49,368 nucleotides of DNA from Mortierella sp. BCC40632 (Eukaryota > Mortierellomycota > Mortierellomycetes > Mortierellales > Mortierellaceae): assembly GCA_011634665.1 (NCBI GenBank), contig WAEK01000045.1, positions 1 to 49,368 of the forward strand, given 5' to 3'. Under the pieces are notes generated by a model. The model was not told where the DNA came from, did no database searches, and worked only from the letters and a program-made list of their open reading frames with translations. Shown here in pieces: positions 31,901 to 42,900 of this stretch (positions are counted from its first letter, which is position 1; each line of letters opens with the position of its first letter). Made by a program: the position numbers and the translations under genes.

Positions 31901-34900
31901 TCAAAAGTCTATTATGGACTCTCTTTTGCCTCAGTCTTTTTTTCTCAGAGTCGAGGAAGGCCGTGGCGACCCCGAAATGTCTCTTTGAAAATGACCAAAC
32001 ATCGCAGCTAAGACATCACCACGCTGCATCGGGGCCATGGTTGGATGCAGTTGGTTGTCTAGATCTGACTCAACAGCAGGCATCATGGCGCCAGGCCCCT
32101 GTGCCCATGTGCATGTCAAAAGTCTATTATGGACTCTCTTTTGCCTCAGTCTTTTTTCTCAGAGTCGAGGAAGGCCGTGGCGACCCCCCGAAATGTCTCT
32201 TTGAAAATGACCAAACATCACAGCTAACACCACCGCTGCAGCATGATCATGTGTCAAGGATAGATCCAACACTTGGCATCACGGCGCCAGGCCCCTGTGC
32301 ATGTCAAAAGTCTATTATGGACTCTCTTTTGCCTCAGTCTTTTTCTCAGAGTCGAGGAAGGCCGTGGCGACCCCGAAAAATCTTCTCTTTGAAAATGACC
32401 AAACATCACAGCTAACACCACCGCTGCAGCATGATCATGTGATCAGGATAGATCCAACTCTTGGCATCACGGCGCCAGGCCCCCCTGTGCATGTCAAAAG
32501 TCTATTATGGACTCTTTTTGCCTCAGTCTTTTTTTCTCAGAGTCGAGGAAGGCCGTGGTGGCGACCCCGAAATGTCTCTTTGAAAATGACCAAACATCGC
32601 AGCTAAGACATCACCGCTGCATCGGGGCCATGGTTGGATGCAGTTGGCTAGATCTGACTCTAGGCATCATGGCGCCAGGCCCCTGTGCATGTCAAAAGTC
32701 TATTATGGACTCTCTTTTGCCTCAGTCTTTTTCTCAGAGTCGAGGAAGGCCGTGGCGACCCCGAAATGTCTCTTTGAAAATGACCAAACATCACAGCTAA
32801 CACCACCGCTGCAGCATGATCATGTGTTGGATAGATCCAACACTTGGCATCACGGCGCCAGGCCCCTGTGCATGTCAAAAGTCTATTATGGACTCTTTTT
32901 TGCCTCAGTCTTTTTCTCAGAGTCGAGGAAGGCCGTGGCGACCCCGAAATGTCTCTTTGAAAATGACCAAACATCACAGCTAACACCACCGGCTGCATCG
33001 GGGCCATGATGGATGCAGTTGGATAGATCTTACTCTTGGCATCACGGCGCCAGGCCCCTGTGCATGTCAAAAGTCTATTATGGACTCTCTTTTGCCTCAG
33101 TCTTTTTCTCAGAGTCGAGGAAGGCCGTGGCGACCCCCGAAATGTCTCTTTGAAAAAATGACCAAAACATGCAGCATGATCATGTGTCAAGGATAGATCA
33201 ACACTTGGCATCACCAGGCTGCATGTCATTATGGACTCTCTTTGTCTTTTTCATGAGTCGAGGAAGGTTGGCGACCCCGAAATCTTTGAAAATGACCAAA
33301 CATTAGGCATCATGGCGCCAGGCCCATGTGCATGTCAAAAGTCTAGGCATCATGGGAGGCCCCTGCATGTCTTTTGCCTGGACTCTCTTTTTCAGTCTTT
33401 TTCTCAGAGTCGAGGAAGGCCGTGGCGACCCCGAAATGTCTCTTTGAAAATGACCAAACATCACAGCTAACACCACCGCTGCAGCATGATCATGTGTCAA
33501 GGATAGATCCAACACTTGCATCACGGCGCCAGGCCCCTGTGCATGTCAAAAGTCTATTATGGACTCTCTTTTGCCTCAGTCTTTTTCTCAGAGTCGAGGA
33601 AGGCCGTGGCGACCCCGAAATGTCTCTTTGAAAATGACCAAACATCGCAGCTAAGACATCACCGCTGCATCGGGGCCATGGTTGGATGCAGTTGGCTAGA
33701 TCTGACTCTAGGCATCATGGCGCCAGGCCCCTGTGCATGTCAAAAGTCTATTATGGACTCTCTTTTTGCCTCAGTCTTTTTTTTCTCAGAGTCGAGGAAG
33801 GCCGTGGCGACCCCGAAATGTCTCTTTGAAAATGACCAAACATCACAGCTAACACCACCGCTGCAGCATGATCATGTGTCAAGGATAGATCCAACACTTG
33901 GCATCACGGCGCCAGCCCCCCTGTGCATGTCAAAAGTCTATTATGGACTCTCTTTTGCCTCAGTCTTTTTTCTCAGAGTCGAGGAAGGCCGTGGCGACCC
34001 CGAAATGTCTCTTGAAAAATGACCAAACATCACAGCTAACACCACCGCTGCAGGGGCCATGGTTGGTCAGTTGGATAGATCGAACACTTGGCATCATGGC
34101 GCCAGGCCCCTGTGCATGTCAAAAGTCTATTATGGACTCTCTTTTGCCTCAGTCTTTTTCTCAGAGTCGAGGAAGGCCATGGCGACCCCGAAATGTCTCT
34201 TTGAAAATGACACAACATCACAGCTAAGACATCACCGCTGCATCGGGGGATGGTTGTCAAGGATAGATCTGACTCTTGGCATCATGGCGCCAGGCCCTGT
34301 GCATGTCAAAAGTCTATTATGGACTCTCTTTTTGCCTCAGTCTCAGTTTTTTTTTTTCTCAGAGTCGAGGAAGGCCGTGGCGACCCCGAAATGTCTCTTT
34401 GAAAATGACCAAACATCGCAGCTAAGACACACCACCGCTGCATCGGGGCCATGGTTGGATGTTGGTTGGATAGATCTGACTCTAGGCATCATGGCGCCAG
34501 GCCCCTGTGCATGTCAAAAGTCTATTATGGACTCTCTTTTGCCTCAGTCTTTTTCTCAGAGTCGAGGAAGGCCCTCAGTCTTTTTCTCAGAGTCGAGGAA
34601 GGCCGTGCGACCCCGAAATGTCTCTTTGAAAATGACCAAACATCACAGCTAACACCACCGCTGCAGCATGATCATGTGTCAAGGATAGATCCAACACTTG
34701 GCATCACGGCGCCAGGCCCCTGTGCATGTCAAAAGTCTATTATGGACTCTCTTTTGCCTCAGTTTTTTTCTCAGAGTCGAGAAGGAGGAAGGCGAAATGT
34801 CTCTTTGAAAATGACCCCGAAATGTCTCTTTGAAAATGACCAAACATCGCATGGACTCTCTTTTTAAGACACCACCGCTGCATCGGGGCATGGATGGTTG

Positions 34901-36681
34901 GATGCAGTTGGCTAGATCTGACTAGGCATCATGGCGCCAGGCCCCTGTGCATGTCAAAAGTCTATTATGGACTCTCTTTTGCCTCAGTCTTTTTTTCTCA
35001 GTCTTTTTCTCAGAGGAAGGCCGTGGCGACCCCGAAATGTCTCTTTGAAAATGACCAAACATCACAGCTAACACCACCGCTGCATCGGGGCATGGTTGGA
35101 TCATGTTGGATAGATCCAACCTTGGTGGCGCCACCCCTGTGCATGTCAAAAGTCTATTATGGACTCTCTTTTGCCTCAGTTTTTTCTCAGAGTCGAGGAA
35201 GGCCGTGGTCTCTTTGAAAATGACCAAAATCACCTTTGAAAATGACCAAACATGGCAGCTAACACCACCGCTGCAGCATGATCATGTGTCAAGGATAGAT
35301 CCAACACTTGGCATCACGGCGCCAGGCCTGTGCATGTCAAAAGTCTATTATGGACTCTCTTTTGCCTCAGTATTTTTTCTCAGAGTCGAGGAAGGCCGTG
35401 GCGACCCCGAAATGTCTCTTTGAAAATGACCAAACATCCGTGGCGACCCCGAAATGTCTTTTTGAAATGACCAAACATCACAGCTAAGACATCACCGCTG
35501 CATCGGGGCCATGTTCATCTTTTGTCTGGAGGATAGATCTGACTCTAGGCATCATGGCGCCAGGCCCCTGTGCATGTCAAAAGTGATCCATCATTATGCG
35601 CCAGGCCCCTGTGCATGTCAAAAGTCTATTATGGACTCTCTTTTGCCTCAGTTTTTCTCAGAGTCGAGGAAGGCCGTGGCGACCCCGAAATGTCTCTTGA
35701 AAATGACCAAACACCGCTGCAGCAGCTAACACCACCGCTGCAGCATGATCATGTGTCAAGGATAGATCCAACACTTGGCATCACGGCGCCAGCCCCCTGT
35801 GCATGTCAAAAGTCTATTATGGACTCTCTTTTGCCTCAGTCTTTTTCTCAGAGTCGAGGAAGGCCGTGGCGACCCCGAAATGTCTCTTTGAAAATGACCA
35901 AACATCGCAGCTAAGACATCACCGCTGCATCGGGGCCATGGTTGGATGCAGTTGGCTAGATCTGACTCTTGGCATCATGGCGCCAGGCCCCTGTGCATGT
36001 CAAAAGTCTATTATGGACTCTCTTTTGCCTCAGTCTTTTTCTCAGAGTCGAGGAAGGCCGTGGCGACCCCGAAATGTCTCTTTGAAAATGACCAAACATC
36101 GCAGCTAACTAACATCACCGCTGCAGCGGGGCCATGGTTGGATGTCAGTTGGATAGATCCAACTCTTGGCATCATGGCGCCAGGCCCCTGTGCAGTCAAA
36201 AAGTCTATTCTATTTTGGACTCTCTTTTGCCTCAGTCTTTTCTCAGAGTCGAGGAAGGCCGTGGCGACCCCGAAATGTCTCTTTGAAAATGACCAAACAT
36301 CACAGCTAACACCACCGCTGCAGCATGATCATGTGTCAAGGATAGATCCAACACTTGGCATCACGGCGCCAGGCCCCTGTGCATGTCAAAAGTCTATTAT
36401 GGATTATGGACTCTCTTTTGCCTCAGTCTTTTTTTTCTCAGAGTCGAGGAAGGCCGTGGCGACCCCGAAATGTCTCTTTGAAAATGACCAAACATCACAG
36501 CTAAAGACATCACCGCTGCATCGGGGCCATGGTTGGATGCAGTTGGCTAGATCTGACTCTAGGCATCATGGCGCCAGGCCCCTGTGCATGTCAAAAGTCT
36601 ATTATGGACTCTCTTTTGCCTCAGTCTTTTTCTCAGAGTCGAGGAAGGCCGTGGCGACCCCGAAATGTCTCTTTGAAAATG
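22930..36681. repeat. Satellite array with alternating A and B monomers (about 379-bp higher-order unit)
   Basis: About 13.75 kb of head-to-tail repeats, roughly 70 monomers. Anchor spacings include 24111-24296 (185 bp), 24296-24490 (194), 24890-25084 (194), 25084-25269 (185) and 26750-26935 (185). All monomers share a core of about 130 bp, from GGCATCAYGGCGCCAGG to ACCAAACATCRCAGCTAA, with a T run of varying length. Type A then has CATCGGGGCCATGGTTGG and TAGATCTGACTCTAGG; type B has GCAGCATGATCATG and AGGATAGATCCAACAC. Long open frames cross the array only because the repeat has few stops; the dimer length is not a multiple of three. No transposase, RNA gene or promoter was recognised. Confidence 0.95.
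28400..28860. repeat. Scrambled zone inside the satellite
   Basis: Here the core breaks into short shuffled pieces, such as partial GAAAATGACC, GGCGACCCC and TATTATGGACTC blocks out of order, before regular A/B units resume. Similar zones lie near 25370-25560, 29470-29950, 33140-33420, 34570-34870 and 35000-35760. Confidence 0.75.
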
Positions 36682-37386
36682 GAAAATTGGAGAGTGATTT
36701 GTTTGATCTGTGCTATCCCTCATCGAGAGACCGAATAAGGGCTAAGTAGATCTCGCTTCCGATGTCTGTTGCCTCAGTGAAGAAATGTACGTGAGTGAGG
36801 AGAAGTAGTGTTTCTCAAAAAAAGCCCGAGCCAAAAAAGTCAGTCCCACACAATGTAAATTTTCGAGCCGAGTCAGGTGAGCTTTCACCGAGAAATTTTA
36901 CATTGGGTGGGACTAGTTTTTTTGGCTCGGGCTTTTTTTGAGAATCACTAAGGAGAAGTCCCCGAGTGCGAGATGAGATAGATGACGATTTGAAACCAGT
37001 GCATTCCCAATCGATGGTGAGGCCTTTGTGTTGGAACCGTAGATTGTTTGTCCGCCAGTTGATGAGTGGGTTGATCTCAGCAAGCCAAGGCTTGCCAAGA
37101 ATAAGGTCATATTTGTGGAGAGGGTAGACGATAGGGGTAAGAGTGGTGGAGTATTGGTGTCGTTGTAGGGAGATGTTGGATTTGAGTGCTGCAAAAGATT
37201 GGGAGCCATTTGGGAGGATGATAGGGATAGGGGGAGATGCAAGTGTAGGTATTGAATGTTTTTTGATGAAAGACTCGCTGACCACATTGCCTTGGGCTCC
37301 GCCGTCGATGAGGACCCGCGCTGGATGGCCGTCAACATTGCAAATAAATGTAAGGAGTGTCGACTTTGCCTTCTCCACTGTGAAAG
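36682..37386 (-). pseudogene. pol: Chromovirus 5 protease fragment, interrupted by MITE 2
   Basis: Minus-strand retropepsin domain: EKAKSTLLTFICNVDGHPAR, active site VLIDGGAQGN (D-G-G, plus about 37301-37312), SFIKKHSIPT, PIPIILPNGSQSF and the second motif YDLILGKPWL. It is closely related to the protease of chromovirus 2, including the D-G-G. Past the MITE the frame reads THVHFFTEATDIGSEIYLAL then stops, and the satellite begins at 36681. Upstream it is cut by mariner B at the TA (37387-37388). It is a different family from chromovirus 4, whose relative (chromovirus 1) has DSG. Confidence 0.8.
36808..36948. mobile_element. Palindromic MITE 2 (141 bp) with TA target duplication
   Basis: The ends read GTGTTTCTCAAAAAAAGCCC and, on the other strand, GTGATTCTCAAAAAAAGCCC, with arms continuing through GAGCCAAAAAA. 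TA flanks it at 36806-36807 and 36949-36950. Outer bases match MITE 1. The TA duplication suggests it is moved by a Tc1/mariner-type transposase (inference). Confidence 0.82.
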
Positions 37387-37388
37387 TA

Positions 37389-37413
37389 CAGTTGGCGCCA
37401 AAATGGTTTCAAT
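37389..37413 (+). repeat. Left terminal inverted repeat, mariner B
   Basis: CAGTTGGCGCCAAAATGGTT then TCAAT. It pairs with 39004-39028 with one mismatch (T/G at position 5). Confidence 0.85.
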
Positions 37414-37618
37414 GTTTTCAGAAATTTCGCTTTTTCTAATTTTCTCGTTTATTCTTTCTTTCTCTTTCATATTCAATTCTAATAGAAAGGAAAGTCTTAT
37501 CAATGGTGGACCCGAGAAATAAGAAAGCGGGCCTTTATCACTTCACATGAGCGAGCTATGCCGCCTCCAATGTTGTCGTCTCATAGAAACCATTTTGCCA
37601 CTAGTCCGGGAAAATTCT

Positions 37619-38647
37619 TCAATACCTCGTATTCCCCCCTTTCGCTTTCAACACGGCCTCTACTCTTCGTGGCATCGACTCATAGAGCTTGTCAATCATA
37701 TCCTGTGGTATCAGCTCCCATTCCTCCAGCACCATATCCCACAATTCATGAACACTCGTAGGCCGCTTCTCTCGTTGACCAATCTGAACCTTCAGCTTGT
37801 CCCAAACATGCTCGATTGGATTTAAATCTGCTGATTGTGCAGGCCATCGAAGAACCTCAATATCCTGATCCTCCAGGTACTTGGTTGTTGCTTTGGCTTT
37901 GTGTTTGGGGTCGTTGTCGTGCTGAAAAATGAAGTCATTTTTTCCGAGATCATAATACTCGAGACTTTCTTTCAATGTTGTGTCGAGAATATTGATGTAA
38001 TCCTCCTTTTTCATAGTTCCTTCATAGATCTGACAGCCATAGCCAAGTCCCTTGGACGTCATACAGCCCCAGAACATCAAGGATCCACCTCCATGCTTGA
38101 CAGTAGGTTGAAGATGAAATGGTTGAACCGGATCGCCTGGCTTAGCCCAGTAATATTGTATCCCGTCCGAGTTCCAGATGTTTATCTTTGTTTCATCTGA
38201 GAATACCACTCGCTTCCAGTCATCGATGGTCCAATTTTTATGACCTCTTGCCCACTCCAACCGCGCTTGCTTTTGCTTGTGTCGCTTACTAAGGAAAGGC
38301 TTTTTGACTTTTTCTTCGCTTGAAAGCCGATCTCCCTGAGGTTGCGAAGGACTGATCTGTACGAGATAACTGGGCCCTTCACCATTGAGGCTCTTGTGGA
38401 CCTGCTTGCCAGTCTTCAACATGCCGGAAAGTAACTTTCTGTTGAGATCATTCTTGGAGCGAGCCGAGAGAATTCTTGGTCTTCCTGTTGGTTGCCTTTG
38501 TAGAGTAGGTAAATGCTTGGTTCGGATCCTTGAAACAGAAGCAGGGCTGACTGATAATCGTCTAGCGACATTCTTGACGGAGTAGCCTGCTTTTAGCTGG
38601 CTTATGATAGAGTTTTGAGTGTCTTCTTTCGTTTTTTTTTTTTTCAT
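37619..38647 (-). pseudogene. Mariner B transposase, Tc1 type (DD-E), with a locally shifted frame
   Basis: Cut-and-paste transposase, about 342 residues from the ATG at 38647 (MKKKKTKEDTQ), the usual length for Tc1 enzymes. It has an N-terminal helix-turn-helix (YSVKNVARRLSVSPASVSRI), a GRPRIL motif, D in VVFSDETKINIW (about 38190), GGGSLMFWGCMTSKGLGYG, D in FQHDNDPKHKAK, and D/E in SADLNPIEHVWD. The catalytic triad is complete. Between about 38380 and 38300 the frame reads unrelated residues, while the next frame gives the expected ISYRSVLRNLREIGFQAKKK, so two compensating indels disrupt the second DNA-binding helix region. Closely spaced T and GC runs there could also be sequencing errors. 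Confidence 0.88.
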
Positions 38648-39003
38648 GATGGAGGAATATCGACCATTTTCGAGCGATTGCACCCGTATTTTTATATCAA
38701 ACTTGTCAAGATCTATTCATCTTCTTTTTAATCTCTCTGACTGACTGTAGATATAAGACAAACGATTGTGAAAAAAGAGATGAAATAGCAATAAATATAA
38801 ATGGCGTGCCCAAGTGGCGAAATGGTTCCAATATCTAGCTTCAACAATTTACCTCATAGCACGCCTTTCTGACAACATATTGAAAATCTGTTTACACTGT
38901 CGTGAACAAGGCATTCTGGGTATTGTTTTCAATCTAAGCAACAAGGTGCATTTACATATTCTCGATGGGTAGAAAATTGCTAAAATATGAAAATTTGAGA
39001 ATT

Positions 39004-39028
39004 ATTGAAACCATTTTGGCGCCCACTG
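39004..39028 (-). repeat. Right terminal inverted repeat, mariner B
   Basis: Minus strand CAGTGGGCGCCAAAATGGTT then TCAAT; partner of 37389-37413, followed by TA. Confidence 0.85.
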
Positions 39029-39030
39029 TA

Positions 39031-39260
39031 AAACCTTCTTTCCTGAATACCTGCCTTGTCTGCCCCCTCCTCCATTTCCCCCCATCCTCCCTTGGTCCCA
39101 GTGACAGTTCCTGACATTATGTATCTTGGTCAGGGCAGTCACTCATGATGACTTTACTGCTGCGGGTGGCTGTCGTGCTGCGGGTGGCTTCCTTGGTGGC
39201 AAACAACAGTCAATCTCATTTGACTGAGAGGCCTGAAGTGAGGGAGGGTGGTGTGACATC
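39031..39260. other. Short gap between mariner B and chromovirus 6
   Basis: Minus-strand reading next to mariner B is Gly-rich (QGRMGGNGGGG) and could be the gag-pol linker of chromovirus 5. Toward 39180-39260 the plus strand reads into the chromodomain of chromovirus 6. The boundary between the two is not visible. No gene is supported. Confidence 0.35.
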
Positions 39261-39449
39261 ATGGATGGAGAAGAAGTGTTTGAAGTAGACAGTATTCTGG
39301 ACTATCGATTCTACCGATGGCAACATCAGTTCCTTTTTTTGTGGAAAGGCTTCTCTCGAAAAGAAGCAACATGGGAAAAAGTAAAGGATCTTTCACATTG
39401 CCAGGAAACCTTGGACGAGTACAAGCAGAAGCACGTCCTAAATTTTTAA
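39261..39449 (+). pseudogene. pol: Chromovirus 6 chromodomain remnant
   Basis: A 62-codon frame, MDGEEVFEVDSILDYRFYRW then QHQFLFLWKGFSRKEATWEK, ending HVLNF. This is the C-terminal chromodomain of a chromovirus integrase, closest by eye to that of chromovirus 2 (which ends NGLDF). The rest of pol is absent. The TAA runs into a purine tract, exactly as in chromovirus 2, so this is the 3' tail of a lost element. Confidence 0.8.
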
Positions 39450-39642
39450 AAGGGGAAGGGGCGACAGTGTTCTCTTCAAGATGGGCCTTTTGCAACTATT
39501 TGTGACTGTCCAGTTGCCACCACTGCCGTACCCCCTCCTAATTGCCACCTAACCACTTGTTTAAATAGTTAGCTTTCTCATTACTTTAATCATCAGCAAT
39601 AAACTGCCCAAATCAAAGACTCCCTGGCTTTTGACTGTTGCA
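39448..39642 (+). mobile_element. Purine tract and 3' LTR (LTR-V, about 175 bp) of chromovirus 6
   Basis: AAAAGGGGAAGGGG (39448-39461) precedes an LTR that probably runs from TGTTCTC at 39468 to CTGTTGCA at 39642. It holds TTTAAATAG near 39560 and AATAAA near 39598. The end CTGTTGCA is shared with LTR-II, and the middle resembles the LTR remnant at 12330-12402. The start is uncertain by several bases. Confidence 0.5.
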
Positions 39643-39748
39643 GTAAAATTTTTAGGTGTTTTGAGGGTCTTCAATACAATTGATCAATTTTTTTCGAATT
39701 ATTCACTCTGTTGATGTTGTGGAGGTTCTGTGTATAGCAATATCACGA

Positions 39749-39797
39749 TTTTAGGGTTTTAATTAAGGTTTTAGGGTTTTTTTAGGGTTTTTTAGGC
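39749..39797 (+). repeat. Short telomere-like repeat (TTTTAGGG-type, degenerate)
   Basis: Five units of the form T(n)AGGG, spaced 8-12 nt, with some variants (AAGG, AGGC). It lies just past the 3' end of LINE copy 2, so on the LINE strand it forms a C3TA4-like tail. It may be the LINE tail itself or an interstitial telomere-like target. Confidence 0.55.
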
Positions 39798-39919
39798 TTC
39801 AAGTTCTTTTAATAGTGTGGCCAGAAGGCAATCTAAGAGTAGGGAAGGCTATGGAAGTGATATGGCGAAGGGAGAGTCGAAAAAATCAAAGTTGAAAAAA
39901 AAGTCAAGTCGAAAATATT

Positions 39920-42900
39920 CTAAGTCAAAAGAGTAGGGTGTGTGATGCGGGAGGGGAACCAGTCAGAGCGTCTAAGTCGGCTTCCGTCAGGGTGGAATGG
40001 CCATGGAGGGGGATCAGTGTTGTAGTTATGACGAGGCCTCTGCCAGAACTCGAGATAGCCAAAGGCTGTCGCAAGAGCAGAAAACTTCTTCGTGCGGAGG
40101 AGGTAATCTATCACATTAAAGTGCAAGATCAGCCCCGGGGGAGGATTGTGGAGGAAAGCTTGGTACGCATCAACACAACCACGAGGAAGATATCCACAGA
40201 GGTCAGCGTCGAAGCACTCCTTGACATGGCGACGAGAGAATCTCTGCTTACACTTGGAGCAATCTGAGCCAGCAGCAAAGTGATTCAGACTCCAAGCGAT
40301 AGCATTCTTGCGGAGACGAAGAGAATTTAAAAAGACAAAGTAGCAACTGCCACTAAGTCGCTTTCGCATCTCTGGGACAAACTGGCGGGGCATGACAAGA
40401 TTCAGAGAACCAACGTCAGCATAAAACTTGTTCCTCAGGAATAACCGGAGAGGGTACCCTGTACTCTCATGGGTCAATCCAGGCGGCAATGGGTCCAAAG
40501 TGCGCGACTCGATGCTTCTTTTGACACTCAACCACTGGGAATAATCCGGGTGACGAGTGACATGGGGCAAGATGCGATCGTGAGGGCGACGAGTGAACCA
40601 AATGCGGCCACGGATGTGTGCAGCAGGATTAGAGTGGTGCATTTTCTGGAAGTGGCGAGTCAAAAGACAGGCCAAGTCCGAAAAGCGACGCGTTACAACA
40701 GGAATAGCCAGCATGGAGTGCATGGCGACAAGTCCAATGTTGTGCTCTGTGATCCAGCAAAGTGCACGATCTTGTACAGCCTGGACCGGGAGGAGATACT
40801 GGAACCGCGAAGTATCATTCTTGTGGACAAAAGGGGAACGGGGCCGGAGTGCTAGCATTGCGACCAGGCGAGTTCATGAGCCAACGATAGACCAAGCCAG
40901 CACCATAGTCCATTTGAGAACGAACAAAGGTGCGATAAAAGGCAAGGCGAAGACCAGCAGGCCAAAGACTTCCACGACGAACACAAATGTCCAAAGTCGA
41001 GGTAGCCTTTGCAACAGTAGACTCGAGGTGAGCCTCCCAGTTGATGCCTAACTTCTCGAATGGGAATCCAAGATATGTATAGCGGTCAACACGGGGAATC
41101 TCTCCATGACCAGGAATGATCGGAGTGGGTTCATGAGGGCCAAAGCCAACAGCACCACACTTGGAGAGATTCAACTGCATGCCATTGTCGTGAGACCAGG
41201 CAGCAAGCTTGTTGGTCGAAACCTGTAGGTCAGACGGAAACTCGGACGAGGCCGTGATATCGTCAGCAAACAGAAGCGATCGCGGGAGGCAGCTATTTGG
41301 CACTGTATCTTGATGCAAGAGGGAGGCAAGGTCGTCAATAAAGACGTCGAACAGCAGAGGAGACAAGAGAGACCCTTGGAAAAGACCACGGGTCAAGTCT
41401 ATCGATCTCGTCTGCCGCCCATTCACCACGATCTTGGAAGAAGTCCCCAGGAAGAGGGAATCAACCAAAGCTAGAATCTGGGTCGAAGCACCCCTGGACT
41501 CGAGCTTGGAAAGCAAGAGTGGGACAGGGACAGTGTCATACGCCTGAGCAAAGTCGTAAAACACCCTACAACGGTGACCGAGAATGGCAGCTTCGTGGGC
41601 CGTCAGAGCGTGCGTCAACGTGGAGAACCCACGTCGAAAGCCAGCCTGAGTCGAATGCAAGCGGAACGCTGGGGAGCGTTCGAAGAACCGAATCAACAAC
41701 CTCTCAAAGGACCGACGCATCATCACAGTAAGTGAAATGGGTCTGAACTTGTTGATAGTTGTCTCCTCACCCTTGGGGATGGGGAAGATTACCGAGCGGT
41801 TCCATGAGGCAGGTGTCACACCGAGTAGACAACACAACCGGAACAACTCAATAGTCCGAAACGGAAGACTAGAACCAATAAGGGCTCGAAGAAGGCGAAT
41901 ATGAACACCATCCTCTCCCCCTGCAACATGAGCTCGATACTTTCTCCAAAACCGAATCAAAGTCGTCAGACCAAAGTCGTCAGACCACAGGATCTCATTT
42001 GTGAATGAGACTCCACGATAAGGTGAGACAGAAGGGGGAAGCAACTCGTCGCGAGTCTGCCGAAACATACCAGAAAAGTGGTTCACAGCATCCTCAGCAG
42101 GAGTGATCGAAGGATCTCGAGACGTCAGGGTAACAGTCTTTGTGCGGCAAGCTCGTTTGAAAGTACGGACAGTGTCAGCCAACGAAGGAGCATCTGAGAT
42201 ATCATCCCAGAGTCGATCAGCAGAAGCGCGCATCACGGACGGAACATACGAACCACACACCTCCTCGGCGGCAACATGAATGGCACTAACAATAGATTCA
42301 TCCAAGTCGTCGACCAAGCGCTGGCGATCAACCAAAGAAATTACATCAAGCCCACCAGCCGTAGACAGTTCCTCAACGCGGTGAAGAACTTGACTACTGT
42401 AATCAGCAAAGTCCTCAGCGCAAGCATCAAAGCTGTTGCATAGGTCTGAGCGAACGCGGGCGTGCACGAGATATTTCAGGTTGAACCTGCGGGCCTCTTG
42501 AGTCGGGGACACATCCATAGGAGCACGAAGCTCTAGGACGCAGTCCATCATCTTGTGGTCAGACGTGGTATATGGAGACGAATCAACATAAGACCAACGG
42601 AAGTCTTGACGGCAGCGCACCAGTGCGTGATGATTCTTGGCGGTGCCAGGAGAAGGGAGGTTAAGGAAATAACAACCAGGATCTCATGACCCTCGACACA
42701 CTCAACTCGATCTGAAGGGCCTCCACGAGAACCACGACCAGACAAAGAGTCGAGACGCACATTGAGGTCGCCAAGAATAACATCAGGAAGACCAGGGGAA
42801 GAAGTAGAACAAGAGATGTGGCGGATGAAAAAGGATTCAAAGTCGGCGATGGGAAGAGAAGGTGGCAGATAGAGGGAACGGAAGGTGGAACCAAGGAGGG

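Larger units (their letters stand above)
37389..39028 (-). mobile_element. Tc1/mariner transposon B, complete (1640 bp)
   Basis: Terminal inverted repeats CAGTTGGCGCCAAAATGG at 37389 and, on the other strand, CAGTGGGCGCCAAAATGG at 39028, both continuing TTTCAAT. TA duplications lie at 37387-37388 and 39029-39030. One transposase gene on the minus strand fills 37619-38647. The 380 bp between its start and the right repeat hold no gene; a 63-nt tRNA-like hairpin lies at 38803-38865. Confidence 0.92.

Noticed and set aside
22930..36681. CRISPR-like or rDNA-spacer interpretation of the repeat array
   Set aside because: Monomers of 185-194 bp without unique spacers, in a eukaryotic transposon landscape, do not fit CRISPR. 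No rRNA gene lies nearby.
19953..37386. Chromovirus 4 (RT onward) and chromovirus 5 (protease) as two halves of one element split by the satellite
   Set aside because: Order and strand fit, but protease 5 belongs with chromovirus 2 (D-G-G), while LTR-I elements have DSG, and about 250-300 bp between protease and RT would be missing.
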